In this document: positions 33,001 through 48,000 of the stretch, in pieces | How positions within the stretch are numbered: position 1 is the first letter of the stretch | Layout of the letters: the number at the start of each line of letters is the position of its first letter | Assembly (NCBI GenBank): GCA_013076295.1 | Contig: RQOL01000718.1 | Span: 1,798,001-1,862,000, forward strand | DNA length: 64,000 nucleotides | Source: Sanderia malayensis | Taxonomy: Eukaryota > Cnidaria > Scyphozoa > Semaeostomeae > Pelagiidae | Direction: 5' to 3' | Position numbers and translations under genes: made by a program | The notes under the pieces: model-generated | Seen by the model: only the letters and a program-made list of their open reading frames with translations | Told to the model about the DNA's origin: nothing | Database searches by the model: none

Positions 33001-36000
33001 TAGGCTTCATTCTGCGCGCATGATGTCTATGGTAACCATGGTCATCATCATAATCATGATCGTCATCATAATGATGTTTGTGATAAAATAAATCTTCTGT
33101 ATCTTCGTTATCGATGCGTCTATGATGAGGTATTTCAGTTGGATGCTCCTCCATAGTGTCTTGATCAACATAATCATTGCCATATTCATACTTGCGCCTG
33201 CCGTGCAACACCTGAAGTCTGTGAGATTTTCTTTGCTTCTTCCTTCGACGTCTCCGTTGTTCAAATTCAGCATTATCATCGTGAATAGGATGTGATGCCT
33301 CCATACCACGGCTTAACGTACCCTCTCTTCCATGAAGCATTTCTGCCTTGTTTTCAAAGCCATTATGCTGTTGTGTGTCATATTCCTCGTCATCATACCG
33401 AGACTTGGCATGCTTTCTTGGTGTTGGATATATATTGACGTCTCCTAACTCACCTATTGCGCTTTTCTCAGTACCATACAACAAATTGATTGGCTGAGAT
33501 TCGTCATTCCTCCAATCATAATCTTTGCTATTCTTTGCAGATTCTTTACGTCTGTAACTGTTTGGGTGCTTTAGCCTTTGACGTAAGCCATCCTCGTGTC
33601 TTTCTGCAGCTTTCATTCTCATCAAAAACTGCTTATGTCTTGAGATAACTCCAAGATCGTCTACTTCGCCTTGATTCGATTGACTGTCAGACTCTTTTTC
33701 GCTATGCGGCAGCTTGGCAGTATCGTCCAACTCTTTATGACCCTCGACAAATTCAATATTCTCGGCAGCACCCAGCGATCCAAAATCACTCTTCATTTTC
33801 CTATCATCTCTATTTCCATTATCTGCATCTTTCACAGAAGACTTTCTCTCACCACTACGAATACCATCCTCCTCCGCTGCCACCAGCTCAGGTGCAGGCT
33901 GCTCTTCGTCGTTATTTTCCAATGTCTCAACATGTCCCAACGATAAATCCCGATCACTTAAATCATCTGAAATCACGTCTAAGCCTTTAGTTGGTTCGAT
34001 GTACGATTTTCCAGCACGTGATTCAGTGACTGCATCACCATGATCACTGCCATCTTGGTTATCATGAATGAATATATTGTTATTCATCTCGATTCGAGAT
34101 CCATCAGTGATCACTGATTCCTGCTTTTGATGTCTTTTGATTCCTTCTCTTCTTAATTCCGTCAGTCCGCTTGTGGGATGAGATACTTCCAGCCTTCCTT
34201 CTTGTCTATCAGCTGCAACTCGGCCTCTAACAGAACTTGACTGATCATCTTCAGTCTGATCATGGTTTTCTAACACTTTACTACTTGCAACAAGATCTTT
34301 CAGAATTGCATCACCTTGTAAATTATCATCGTGAATAGCAGTTGAATAAGTCGTGTGCTGTTTAGTTGTTGGCTGTGGTATTGTTGTCTTCTTCTCCAAG
34401 AAAACATTCATATCCTTCTCCTTTTTATCACCTCCACTTTTAACGCCACCAACAGGCCTAATCACAGCAACTTTTGGTGAGAACGAAGTCTCTTTCAACG
34501 GATCAATATCGCAGTCTTCAGCACGGTGACATGCTACACTGTAGCAGTATTTCTTCAGCAAGAACGCAACATCACATCTTGCATTCTTACAGCACAACTC
34601 CAAGCACTCCTCTTCGCTTTTCACTGACCCATGCTTAGTAATCTCACCAGCATTCAGGCCTCCTTTCATTATGCCAGTTTCAAACTTCGTCTTCATGCAA
34701 GAAGAGTAGTTATAGGCTTGAACCTCGAATTTTCCTTCCACAGTTTTATCAGCATCATCATTGTCTCCACCGGCATGATAAACGTAGGCAACCAGAGTCT
34801 TGTGCTTTGTTGATAGCATTGTTCTCGTTGCACAACTGTTCGTACTAACGCAAGAAACCAAATAGCAATCGTCATCCAAGATAAACGCAGCATCGCATGA
34901 CTTTGTTGACCTGCAGCAATACTCTATGCATTGATCAATGCTGTTTATATTTACTAGTCGCTGTAATATTGTGATCCTTTTGATATTGACAAACGTTACG
35001 CTTGCTTGGATATCCCCATGCTCACATTTTGCAGCATGCTTTCCTGCATCAGTAATGTATGTACTGGAAGATTGTTTGTGCGAGACATATGAAAATGCCT
35101 TCTCATCGGCATGTTTGTCTTCCTTGGACTTCTCTTTTGAAAGACGAGGCAAAGCACTTTTTCCAAACTCTTCAAAATTGTTAATCAATTTAGTTTTTCC
35201 TTCTTCCTTACGCGCCTTGCTCCATTCATGCAACATCAAATCATATTTTCCTTCTTCATTCTGGTGATCTTCTTCATTCTGGTGATCTTCTTTACGTTCA
35301 ATTGTAGAAGCCTTCCTCAACTCTATCGGATATTTAGACTTCTCTAAAGGCCCCATTCTACCGTCCTCCATTTCAGAATTGCTCCGGTCTTCATTTTCAT
35401 TTTCATCATCAGTTCCATCATCTTCATTCCTGTCATCTTCTCTGAAATCATCTTCTTTCGTATACGCTTTCCGCAAATTATCTTTCCTATCATCTTCATT
35501 CGCATTGTCCTCCCTTGCGTCAAATTCATTATCTTCCTTCAACTCCTTTCCCCCTCCTTCTCTCCTCTCGCTGTCATCTTCCGACTCTTCATTACGATTC
35601 TTCGTCTCTTCATCACCTTGCTGCAGCCTTATTTCATCTCCCAAGTCACCTTGAGCATCTTTTGATTCTACATTTTCAGCCTCGCTTTCAAACGAATCAT
35701 CAACAGGTAAATCAGATTCTTCTTTATTACTCTGCTCTTCAGCCTTAGTGAAATCGTCAAAACCAGCTTCGTTATCATCATTGTCCTCTGATTTTGCACG
35801 AGAATCAACTGGCCTCTTAACACCAAAGTCTCCATAATTCGACCCAGGTTGTGACGTAGAGAAACTTTTGCTTGCTGCGGTTATTGGACTTTCATTCAAA
35901 TTATACTCGCTATCCATTGGCTCAGAGCTCATTCCCTTGGCAACACGCTCCTCCGTGTCTGGACTTTCGACCGTTATACCATTGGTTGGCTGGACTGTTG

Positions 36001-39000
36001 TTTCTCTGGCAATAGCTTCATCATAAACATTCGATTTTCGAATATTCTCACCAATATCTGGTCGGTATTCTTGTGGACTTTCTGTAAGCTTCGAGCCTTC
36101 CCCTTGCTGTGTGAACTTTGGACCAGAATCGTCCATAACTTCTTTAACTGTCGGATGAACCTTGTTAGTCAAATTGTACACTTGCAGCGAAATATCCTCT
36201 TCATTTCTGGCTGGCAAATCATGGATGGCATCGGCAATATCAGCAGCATTTGTAATGGCATCGAATTCGGCTTCAAAATTATTCACACTTTCACCATTTG
36301 ATTTCAAATTACCAACCATTTTAGATATGGCAGGCACTGTTGGCTTATTGGCACCGAGGGTAGTTGGCATTGGCATTTTACCGCTTTTCCTTATAACATG
36401 CATCTCAATATCACTAGATCCTCCACTTCCAAGGTCTTTATTACGATCACCATAGACCTCATTATGCCCTGAGAACGAAGTTGTCAATTGTGAAGAACTC
36501 GGCACTGATATATTGCTCTCGCTTATCTGAGTATCATTTGAAAAGTTCATTGACTTCGTTGCATCATCGTTGAACTGCATAGAACTCGTTGGCTTCTCCT
36601 TGGGGCTAGATCCATCCTCTCCTAAGTCAAAACTGGTCTTACTCTCATTGGATTTCATCCCCCCATCCAATGCTGCATCATTATCTTTTGCAGTCTCGTT
36701 TCCATTAATCCCGCTTTCATTTCTTCCAATTCCATCTTCCACATTAGACATTGACTGCGTCACATTCTCTGCCTTGCTGTTTACCAACAGTTTGCTCGCA
36801 TCTTTCGATGTTTGCATCTGTCTCCCCCCGTCAGCTGCTTGTTTTCTATAAACAAACACGATTTTCGGAGCTGCTTCGCCGGGCTGCACGTCAACCAGCT
36901 CGCACGACTCCATTTTCGGACGACATGCTACCGAGTAGCAATTGTCCAATAGCATAAATGCTACGTCGCAGGTGGGGTTGGTACAGCACAGCTGACTGCA
37001 TTCATGCTCAGGAACCTTGCCCCTGTTCGTGAAATAGCCCGACCCCAGGCCGTTTCGTAGCGTAACATTGTAAGAGATCGGGCTATATAAACACAGAGGT
37101 GGCAGGCTCCCAATATCCAGATTGTCTGCAGAGGATGTCGAGTTTGGGCTGGAACTGTGTTCTTCTGTGTCGTCATACAGCCGATGATGATAATGATGAT
37201 GATCAGAGCTTTGAAGCTCGTCGTGATTCAAGTTTTTACTGTGATTATTAATTGAGTGAACAACTGCCAACTCCTCGTGTTGTTGCTGTTGTTGTTGTTG
37301 TTGTTGCGTAGGTCGAGAATCGTCTGCATTGATGCTGTTACTACCAATGATGCCTTGGCTACTGCTACTTTTGCTGTCAGATGGTACTATTATGGTGCCA
37401 GAAGTAGGGCTGTTAATTTCTCGCAATGACGCAGGCAATGCCTTGCTGGTCTCGGAAAGTTGTTGGTGTTGACTCATAGGAAATGCAGTTGTTGCTGAGT
37501 GAGAGATATATCGAGAGAATTCATCAACTTTTGACGGTATACTCGTGTGTAGTTGGTGGGTGTTGGCTTGGGTTGTCGTTGCAGATAAAGATTTTCTTGG
37601 TGATCCAACATTTGAAGAGGTCACTTGCACTGGTGTGGCCAAAGAAGTTCTAATTGATGATGTTGTTTCGTTTAAAGTCGCTCTTGGTTCTGATGTAGGA
37701 GAGAAAGTCTCTCTTGATGTTCCAATATTAGAAGGAGTATTTTGCATTGATGTGGCCAAAGAGGGTTTCATTGGTGATGCAGATTGATTTGGATTTGATG
37801 AAGCAGGAATTGTCACTCCTGATGATCCAACATCGGAAGAAGTCACTTGCAGTGGTGTGGCAAAAGAGGTTTTAACTGATGATGCAGTTTCGTTTAAAGA
37901 CGCTCTTGGTTCTGATGGAGGAGAGGAAATCTCTCTTGATGTTCCAATATTAGAAGGAGTATTTTGCATTGATGTGGCCAAAGAGGGTTTCATTGGTGAT
38001 GCAGATTGATTTGGATTTGATGAAGCAGGAATTGTCACTCCTGATGATCCAACATCGGAAGAAGTCACTTGCAGTGGTGTGGCAAAAGAGGTTTTAACTG
38101 ATGATGCAGTTTCGTTTAAAGACGCTCTTGGTTCTGATGGAGGAGAGGAAATCTCTCTTGATGTTTCCACATTAGAAGAGGTAACTTGCATTGGTGTGGC
38201 CATAGAGGTCTTTATTGGTGATGCAGATTGGTTTGGATTTGATGAAGCAGGAATTGCCACTCTTGATGATCCAAAATCGGAAGAAGTCACTTGCAGTGGT
38301 GTGGCAAAAGAAGTTTTAGCTAACGGTGTTGTTTCGTTTAAAGACGCTCTTGGTTCTGATGTAGGAGAGAAAGTCTCTCTTGGTGTTCCAATATTAGAAG
38401 GAGTATTTTGCATTGACGTGGCCAAAGAGGGTTTCATAGGTGATGCAGAGTGGATTGGATTTGGTGAAGCAGGAATTGTCACTCTTGATGATCCAACATT
38501 GGAAGAAGTCACTTGCAGTGGTGTGGCAAAAGAGGTTTTAACTGATGATGCAGTTTCGTTTAAAGTCGCTCTTGGTTCTGATGTAGGAGAGGAAATCTCT
38601 CTTGATGCTTCCACGTTAGAAGAAGTAACTTGCATTGGTGTGACCAAAGAGGTTTTAATTGATGATGCAGATTGGTTTGAAAACGCTGTTGGATTTGATG
38701 AAACAGGTAAGGTCACTCTTGATGATTCAACATTGGAAGAAGTATTTTGCATTGGTGTGGCCAAAGAGGTTTTCATTGATGATGTTGTTTCGCTTGAAAA
38801 AGCAGTTGGGTTTGATGATGAAGCGGGAAAGGTCACTCTTGATGATTGAACATTGGAAGAGGTCACTTGCACTGGTGTGGCCAAAGAAGTTTTAGCTGAT
38901 GATGCTGTTTCATTTAAAGTCGCTCTTTGTTCTGATGTAGGAGAGAAAGTCTCTTTTGATGTTTCCACATTAGAAGAAGTAACTTGCATTGGTGTGGCCA

Positions 39001-42000
39001 AAGAGGTTTTCATTGGTAATGCAGTTTCCAGATTGTCTGCAGAGGATGTCGAGTTTGGGCTGGAACTGTGTTCTTCTGTGTCGTCATACAGCCGATGATG
39101 ATAATGATGATGATCAGAGCTTTGAAGCTCGTCGTGATTCAAGTTTTTACTGTGATTATTAATTGAGTGAACAACTGCCAACTCCTCGTGTTGTTGCTGT
39201 TGTTGTTGTTGTTGTTGCGTAGGTCGAGAATCGTCTGCATTGATGCTGTTACTACCAATGATGCCTTGGCTACTGCTACTTTTGCTGTCAGATGGTACTA
39301 TTATGGTGCCAGAAGTAGGGCTGTTAATTTCTCGCAATGACGCAGGCAATGCCTTGCTGGTCTCGGAAAGTTGTTGGTGTTGACTCATAGGAAATGCAGT
39401 TGTTGCTGAGTGAGAGATATATCGAGAGAATTCATCAACTTTTGACGGTATACTCGTGTGTAGTTGGTGGGTGTTGGCTTGGGTTGTCGTTGCAGATAAA
39501 GATTTTCTTGGTGATCCAACATTTGAAGAGGTCACTTGCACTGGTGTGGCCAAAGAAGTTCTAATTGATGATGTTGTTTCGTTTAAAGTCGCTCTTGGTT
39601 CTGATGTAGGAGAGAAAGTCTCTCTTGATGTTCCAATATTAGAAGGAGTATTTTGCATTGATGTGGCCAAAGAGGGTTTCATTGGTGATGCAGATTGATT
39701 TGGATTTGATGAAGCAGGAATTGTCACTCCTGATGATCCAACATCGGAAGAAGTCACTTGCAGTGGTGTGGCAAAAGAGGTTTTAACTGATGATGCAGTT
39801 TCGTTTAAAGACGTTCTTGGTTCTGATGGAGGAGAGGAAATCTCTCTTGATGTTCCAATATTAGAAGGAGTATTTTGCATTGATGTGGCCAAAGAGGGTT
39901 TCATTGGTGATGCAGATTGATTTGGATTTGATGAAGCAGGAATTGTCACTCCTGATGATCCAACATCGGAAGAAGTCACTTGCAGTGGTGTGGCAAAAGA
40001 GGTTTTAACTGATGATGCAGTTTCGTTTAAAGACGCTCTTGGTTCTGATGGAGGAGAGGAAATCTCTCTTGATGTTTCCACATTAGAAGAGGTAACTTGC
40101 ATTGGTGTGGCCATAGAGGTCTTTATTGGTGATGCAGATTGGTTTGGATTTGATGAAGCAGGAATTGCCACTCTTGATGATCCAAAATCGGAAGAAGTCA
40201 CTTGCAGTGGTGTGGCAAAAGAAGTTTTAGCTAACGGTGTTGTTTCGTTTAAAGACGCTCTTGGTTCTGATGTAGGAGAGAAAGTCTCTCTTGGTGTTCC
40301 AATATTAGAAGGAGTATTTTGCATTGACGTGGCCAAAGAGGGTTTCATAGGTGATGCAGAGTGGATTGGATTTGGTGAAGCAGGAATTGTCACTCTTGAT
40401 GATCCAACATTGGAAGAAGTCACTTGCAGTGGTGTGGCAAAAGAGGTTTTAACTGATGATGCAGTTTCGTTTAAAGTCGCTCTTGGTTCTGATGTAGGAG
40501 AGGAAATCTCTCTTGATGCTTCCACGTTAGAAGAAGTAACTTGCATTGGTGTGACCAAAGAGGTTTTAATTGATGATGCAGATTGGTTTGAAAACGCTGT
40601 TGGATTTGATGAAACAGGTAAGGTCACTCTTGATGATTCAACATTGGAAGAAGTATTTTGCATTGGTGTGGCCAAAGAGGTTTTCATTGATGATGTTGTT
40701 TCGCTTGAAAAAGCAGTTGGGTTTGATGATGAAGCGGGAAAGGTCACTCTTGATGATTGAACATTGGAAGAGGTCACTTGCACTGGTGTGGCCAAAGAAG
40801 TTTTAGCTGATGATGCTGTTTCATTTAAAGTCGCTCTTTGTTCTGATGTAGGAGAGAAAGTCTCTTTTGATGTTTCCACATTAGAAGAAGTAACTTGCAT
40901 TGGTGTGGCCAAAGAGGTTTTCATTGGTAATGCAGTTTCGTTTGAAAACGCTGTTGGATTTGGTGAAACAGGTAAGGTCACTCTTGATGATCCAACATTA
41001 GAAGAGGTCACTTGCACTGGTGTGGCGAAAGAGGTTTCCACTGATGATGCAGTCTCCCTTGAAGACGCTGTTGGTTTTGGTGTAACAGAATGGGAAACCA
41101 CTATTGATGACAAAATTTCTTTCGATGACAATAAAGAAGAAATGGTCTTGAATCCAGTTCTTGCCTGACTTGACTGCCCATTTCCATTGCGTATCATATA
41201 TGCCAGTTGCGGCATCAACCTCGACGGCTTAGACACCACAGGGGAACAAGCATCGGTAGATATGCAGTGTATCAAAATGCACTGTTTGTCAAACAACAGT
41301 GCCACATCACACGATGCCTCTTCTTGGCAGCAGAGCTCGATGCATTCATCCATATTCCCAACTTCACCCTTCCGCGCAAAATCACCAGCATTGAAACCGC
41401 TTTTTATGGTGTAATTGCTCAAAACACCGGAATGTTTACACGGCCGTGGCTGTTTCAGCGAACTCAATTCACTTTGAATATCATCACCATCATCATCAGG
41501 AAGATCGATGTTTAGTATAACAGGCATTGTTCCGTGTTGGATAACAGTTGAAGATTTGATTGGTGTAATTTGAATAGATCTCGTCTTTTGAAGACTTGGC
41601 AACTCGCCTTCTTCCATTGACGATCTAATAGCTGCTCCGCTCGTATTTTCTTTAGATTCGTATCGCGAATCCGCCTTCAAACTAAGTTTAAGATCTTCGC
41701 TTATCTTGTCAGCAATCAAACTGATGTTGAAATTTGGGTTGGGCAACATGTTGATTTTGTCTCGCTTTACCGCATTTTCCTCGCTCACCGAAGGCAATCG
41801 TAGACTCGCATTCGTTTGTGAAAAGTGCACAGCTGACGTCATTTGGTGAGTCGTTGTCAAGGTATGATCTTGGGTCATTGTAGGTGTCTCCTTTACACTT
41901 GCAGTGATTTCTATTTGTGGAAGGCGCACAGTTGACGTAATTTGGTGAGTCGTTGTTGAGGTATGATCTTGTGTTATTCTAGGTGTCCCCTTGATACTTG

Positions 42001-45000
42001 CAATGATTGATTTCGAAGGCATGAAATTGGTTAATGGTGTTGGAAGGATACTTACTGATGCTCCGAACTGTCCATTCGTATAAACACTAGATTGTATTGG
42101 TTTCTTTAGCGACGTGGTTTCAATTGGTTGGATTGCAATCGATCGAGAAACAGATTCGTCTAGATCGGCATCTCCGATTTCCGTCAAAATATTCTCCAAT
42201 GTTTGCTCATTAACAAGAGAATCACGATGTTCAATCAAAGTATCATTATCTAATCCAGAACCATCTACAACAAGTTGTCGGTTTATTGCATCCTCTGTAT
42301 GATTCGACCCTTTTAAATCCTGGATTGCGGATTTGATTACAGATACCATCGGCTTAAACAATTCTTCATTACTCAGATTAGCCGATTGATGAATCGTGTT
42401 CAAACTCTCCAATTTAGATTGGATATCTTTAATTGATCGAGACATGTTTAGCTTATCGATTTCACTTTTGATCAGCTCATGAAGTTGCTCTTTGTTTACT
42501 TCGGTCTCAGGTTCTTTGGATTGGTTAATCCTTTGCTTAATATAATCCGTGTCGTTAATCAGATTCTCGATGTGACCAATAAGATGACTCATTTTCTCCA
42601 CATACTTCATGCTAATTTGATCCTGTTTCGCAGTTTCGTTGATCAAAGATTCTCTCCATGTTACTTGGTCAAGCTTTTCTTCACTCGAACCACCATAATG
42701 CAAAGGAGTCGTGTGGTGAACGATCGTAGAAGATTGCTCAATCAGATTCGACCTTGTTGAAACACCCGGTAAATGTGACGCAACAATTTCCTGAGACATT
42801 GTAAAATGAGGCAACAGATCTTTATTCACTGCAGCATCGGGCAATGACTCTTGTTGCATCAAATTTTGAGATGCGGTGAATTCAGGAAATACAGCCCTCC
42901 CTGTGGATGCTGTTTTATGCATCGAAAGCACAACAGAACTTTGAGGCATTGATGTGGTAAGTATTGATGTTGTATGGATGATCTGTTGAGGTATTGTGGT
43001 ACGAGGTATCAATATCTGTGAAGGCATTACTGCGTATGAAGCTTGGTGCGTCGAGACTTCGTTTATTGATGCAGTTGGCATTAACGTTTCAGGCAGTGAT
43101 GCTGTCGAATTCGGTAACGAAGAAGGCTTGATTTTCGGCAAGGTATTCGCTGTAATCCTTACTGCAGTCGGCAATACTTGAGATGAAATTTGTGGTAACA
43201 ATGCGAGTGTTGTTGTAATATCTGGTACCTGCATACGAAGCAATGAGGGTGATGGTGACAATAAAGACGTTGCATTTGCTGTTTCACGTTGCATCTGATC
43301 TTGCTGCATGTTTGACTCTACGTTCGCTGCACTTTTCGCATTGACACGCGTAATTGTAATGTCTTGGCTGCTGGCAGATACTGTTGGAGTAATTTCGATT
43401 TCAGAAGACGTGAGTTGCCTTTCGATAGCATAAGCATTAGGTGTTGCAGCATGTAATATCTGATTCCGCTTTTCAATCTCCTCAAGTACAATGCTTGTAC
43501 CAGGAGGTACAGTCCGTGACGTTCCAAAGCTATTGTGCGAACTAAACACATTTTCTGTTGATACATTGGCAGCGAGACGTTCTTCAGCGGGAATCGTTGT
43601 ACCAATGTCCCCAAAAGTGATTGCGTCCCTACTTGTAATTATCTGCGTCTCCAATGTCAAGCTCGGTGTAGGCCTGATCGAATAGCTCTTCGCTGTCGTA
43701 AATACAGTTCCGCTTGAATTCAAAATCGCACGTTGTGAGTCATAAGGCACAGCAGAGCCAACCAACAAGTCTTCAGCTTCAGATTCGTTTATTTTACCAG
43801 AATCAAGTTTGTCTGATATTTCATCAAGCAGCTTCAAAATCCTTGCATTATCCTTAACAGCATTTGCAATAGTCGCATTCCGAGTTTCGATACGAGCCTC
43901 GATCTGAGTCTCATTCTGAGTCTCATTCTGGGTCTCATTATTGTGTACAGCAATCTCTGATCGTTTGATTGAATTTGAGCTTGCGTTCTTTTTAGCCAGT
44001 TCGCCTTCTTTGAACCTCCTTAAGGCCGCGAGGATTTCTTGCATGACGTCGTGCGACTTCTTCACTGCATCAAACGGATGGATCTCCTTAACTTCAGTAT
44101 GAAGGTTGCGCAGCATGTTTACAAGTTTGTTAAACTTGTCTTCCTGCACTGTTGAACCTTGAACTGAGGTCATGGGTTTGGGCTGTCCAATGCTTACTGT
44201 AGGTTGCAGTGTTTGCTGAAATGCGCTTGCATTGCTCGAAGATATCACATGAAAAGTACTGTATGGCTCATATGTGCTGACAGGCGTGGTTTGTAATTGT
44301 ATGTATTGCGGACTAGTAGTATGTGGAATTTCACCGTTATATCTAGATTCAGTTGGCAATACTGTACTCCTAAGCAGGTGAACAAACTGTTGCATATCTG
44401 GGCTGTTTTGGGCGTGTACTTGCAGGGTCGTTGGTCTTACAGTATCCTGAACAGAGTTTGTGCTTGTAGTCAATAGTGGAAGTTTTCTCTCTGTCATTCC
44501 ATCTTTTATCACCGCACTTTTATCTACAATCGCATCCCGAATGAAGCCACCGAACACACGAGCCTCGTCATCATTGCGTGGCACGTAGACGAGGCTCGGT
44601 TTCAAATCCAACTTGTCAGCAGAAACCTGTGAACAAGCCTCCAGAGTATGGCAGTGAATTAGAAAGCAATGACTCTTTACGAACAGTGCAACATTGCAGT
44701 TCAAGTTGCTGCAACAACGTCTCGAGCAATCTATAACCGAATCAGCTGAGCCCCCGTCTGAATAATCACCTGCTTTCCAACCGAACGTTAGAATCGAGGC
44801 TGGTAGTATTGTCGCATTTTCGCAAGACTGCGCACGAGGCACGGGGGTAACTGCAGGAAAAGAATAATCTGAAGCTTGGGAATGCACCGGAGTAGGTTGA
44901 TTTGCTTGGAAAGCAAGCTGCATTGGAGCTTGAGCTGTATTCTTGTGGAAAAAAGCAGCCAGTAGTTGATCCTTGTTTTGAAGCTGATATGCTGCTGTAC

Positions 45001-48000
45001 CTCCATCAGAATGATTTGTATTACCCGAAAAGACGCTGACCATATGTGGTAATACCGATGAGCTGTGAAGGCTTTCAGCTGGACTATCTTCTGATGAAGA
45101 CATCTTGATAGGTGTTTGAGAGCTTCCTGTCACTAGCTCATGTTGTAGAGTTCTGCTTGGATAGACTTGGATAGAGCTGCTCATGCTCGGATACGGCTGC
45201 CATGTTGTCGTAGCCTCAATTGCGTGGGCTTCAACAATTGATGTTAGTCTCCCTTCCATGACATGTGATAGTGATGCTGGTAGCAAACCGACGGTTGTGA
45301 CCTTGCTTGGTTTGATCCCATCGGCATCGAATGAAATAATATCAACTTGATGCTCGTTTGAAATTGAATTCTGCTGAGGGACACTCTCTTGAGCTTCGCC
45401 GATGTCTCCAAATGAAGGTGGGGTAGGTGTGCGCATGTTTGATAATGGCACCGTTTTCAGTGGCAACACACCAGGCGATGTTGAGACAAGATTTACCTCA
45501 TCCTTGCTGCTGCTAATGATGCTAGGTGATGCGGGTACGAAGGCAGCTGTAGATAAAATAAAATCACCAGCTGTTGAGGTGTAATCTATTCGTGATGTAT
45601 CCTTTCGAGATGTACGTTTGTGATTAATCGCTGTACTTTTATCTTTCTCATCTCCATTCGCCTCAGTGATTGCTTCGAGCTGTGTAATACCTATCGTTGT
45701 GGTTGCTTTAATTCCTTCTTGACGTGTTGGAATCGGCACAGGCAATTGAACCAATATAGCTGACTGCGTTGGAGATGGCGAACTCGGCAGATAAGCTGGT
45801 GTTTCATTTGATGCAGTTTGCGATTCAATGTTCTTGATAATCATTCTCTGATTCATGTCCCTAGCACCATTTGCAATAGTGCTGGTTGTATTTCCATTGG
45901 AGTCAAACAGTCTTTTCTGCTGGCTACTGTTAACGAAGCTAGACACTGATCCTGTCTGATCATTTCCTCTAGCAACACGAGAGCTAGCCCCCTGTTCACT
46001 TGCAGTAGTAACAAGCAGAGGCAAATTCATTGCAGAACTACCAGGGTGTTGCATCACTGCAGGCAAGTCAGATACGCTTTGAAATAAAGTGGGCGAGACA
46101 CGAGTTGAAACATTAGCCACTGCTGTAGTTTGAGGCTCGGATTCGGATTCTGCGACTAAAGATTCTCGTTGTTCATTATCTGTAGACACTGGCATTGAAA
46201 AGCTGTGAGTGACATTTGGATTTCTAACATACACAATCTTTGGCTTATAGTATTTTATTTTCGGTGACATTGGTAAGCAGCTTTCTGCATTGTTGCAACT
46301 GACAGTATAACATCGAACCATAACCATAGCCACCCGACATGCAGGAATGCTACAGCACTTTTCAACGCATTCGTCAATGTGTCTGATGTCATTGTGTCGT
46401 TCGAAGTCACCAGCTTTCCAGCCTGCCGATAGGACCGTATCGTAGAGGATTTTCGATGAATTGCATTGAATTGATGGTTTCTTCGATAGATGAGTAACTA
46501 CCACTGCATATTTTATGCCAGAGTCTTGTCCATTTGTTGAATCGGTGTTTTCTGGTCGGAAAACAGCACCACTTGAGGATTTTGGTTCCAGATTTTCTGC
46601 GTGGAAGACTGTACCACTTGAAGCTTTAGGTTCCATATTTTCTGCATGAAACACTGGACCGCTGGAAGTCTTTGGTTCAATTTGCTCGGCATGAAAGATT
46701 TCAGCACTGGAAGCCTTTGGTTCGATTTGTTCTGCATGGACCACTTCGTCACTGGAAGCCTTTGGCTCAATTTGTTCTGCATGAAATACTTCACCACTGG
46801 AAGCCTTTGGTTCAATTTGCTCTGCATGAAAGATTTCACCATTGGAGGCCTTTGGCTCCATGTGCTCTGTATGAAACACTGCGCCACTTGAAGCCTTTGG
46901 CTCCGTATCTGAGAAAGATGTTTTAGAACCCTCTGCATGGAATATTGACTTTGTTGTTGAATGAGATTCAGTCAACATATTACTTGATTTTTCCTGTCTT
47001 AATCCTGCTTGCTTAGAGATTGGCGAAGGCGAGCCTATCTTGACAACTCGTCCACTTGAAGTTGTAGCCGCTGATGATATCAATGGCTTCGTTGGAATAT
47101 TAAATTTTCTAATGATATCTTTGTCTGTAGCCTTGGTAACCTCGTTGACGTCTGCAGTGATCTTTGCTGAAGTTAAACTTGCAATTCCACCAATGCTTTC
47201 CAAGTGAGAGGAAGATGAAATTAAAGTGGAGAAATGTGAGGTCACATTATCCTTGTCTGATCCAACTTTATCATCCTTGTCTGATCCAACTTTATCATAC
47301 GACACTGCCTGTTGCGTGTCTCCTCTTTTCACGAAAACCAGCTCCATTTTCACGTTCTTATTATTGCTCTTAAGCTTTCCACACAGCCAACGATTGTTGC
47401 ATCGAACATTGAAGCACGAGCCTTGCAACATGAACACGACAGTACAAGACTTTGTTGCACAACACTTCTTTGTGCACTCCGCGAGATTTCTGGCGTCAGA
47501 GTGATGAGAAAATAACCCCGCGCCAAATCCACCTCGTAATGAATATCCTGAGTAGAAAGAGAGGCTGGCGCCACACGATTTGGAGAGTTCCTGGAACTTT
47601 GTAGGCATCAGTATCGGGGCATTTGGTATGCTTGAACGACGACTATCGGTTGGATAAGACTGAATCGTAGAATGAGCAACATATTGCGTGGCATTGATTG
47701 GCATTCTCCGGCTCCCGGACGCATCTTTTGATGATGAAACATTCTGCTTTGCTAGGCTAACAGTTTCATACATTGTAGCAGCCTTAATCTGGCTTGATTT
47801 ACGCTGCTTAAGTTTTGAGACGATTCTGCTGAGAACCTCAACAGTTTTGCTTCTATTTGGAATTCCACCCAGAACACCCGGTTCCTTTCCTCCACTACCT
47901 CCGATACTACTCACAACTTGTGATGATTTCGCCTCCAACTTTTCAATCAACCCAGTAAGGTAATTCAACCTATTAATCATGCTCACGTATTGTTGATCGG

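Noticed and set aside
37545..41168. Plus-strand ORFs of 80-256 codons rich in [10 protein letters not shown]
   Set aside because: They are the antisense of the 222-bp coding repeats and occur at the same offset in both duplicates; the minus-strand frame is open for 9,600 codons and holds the domains.
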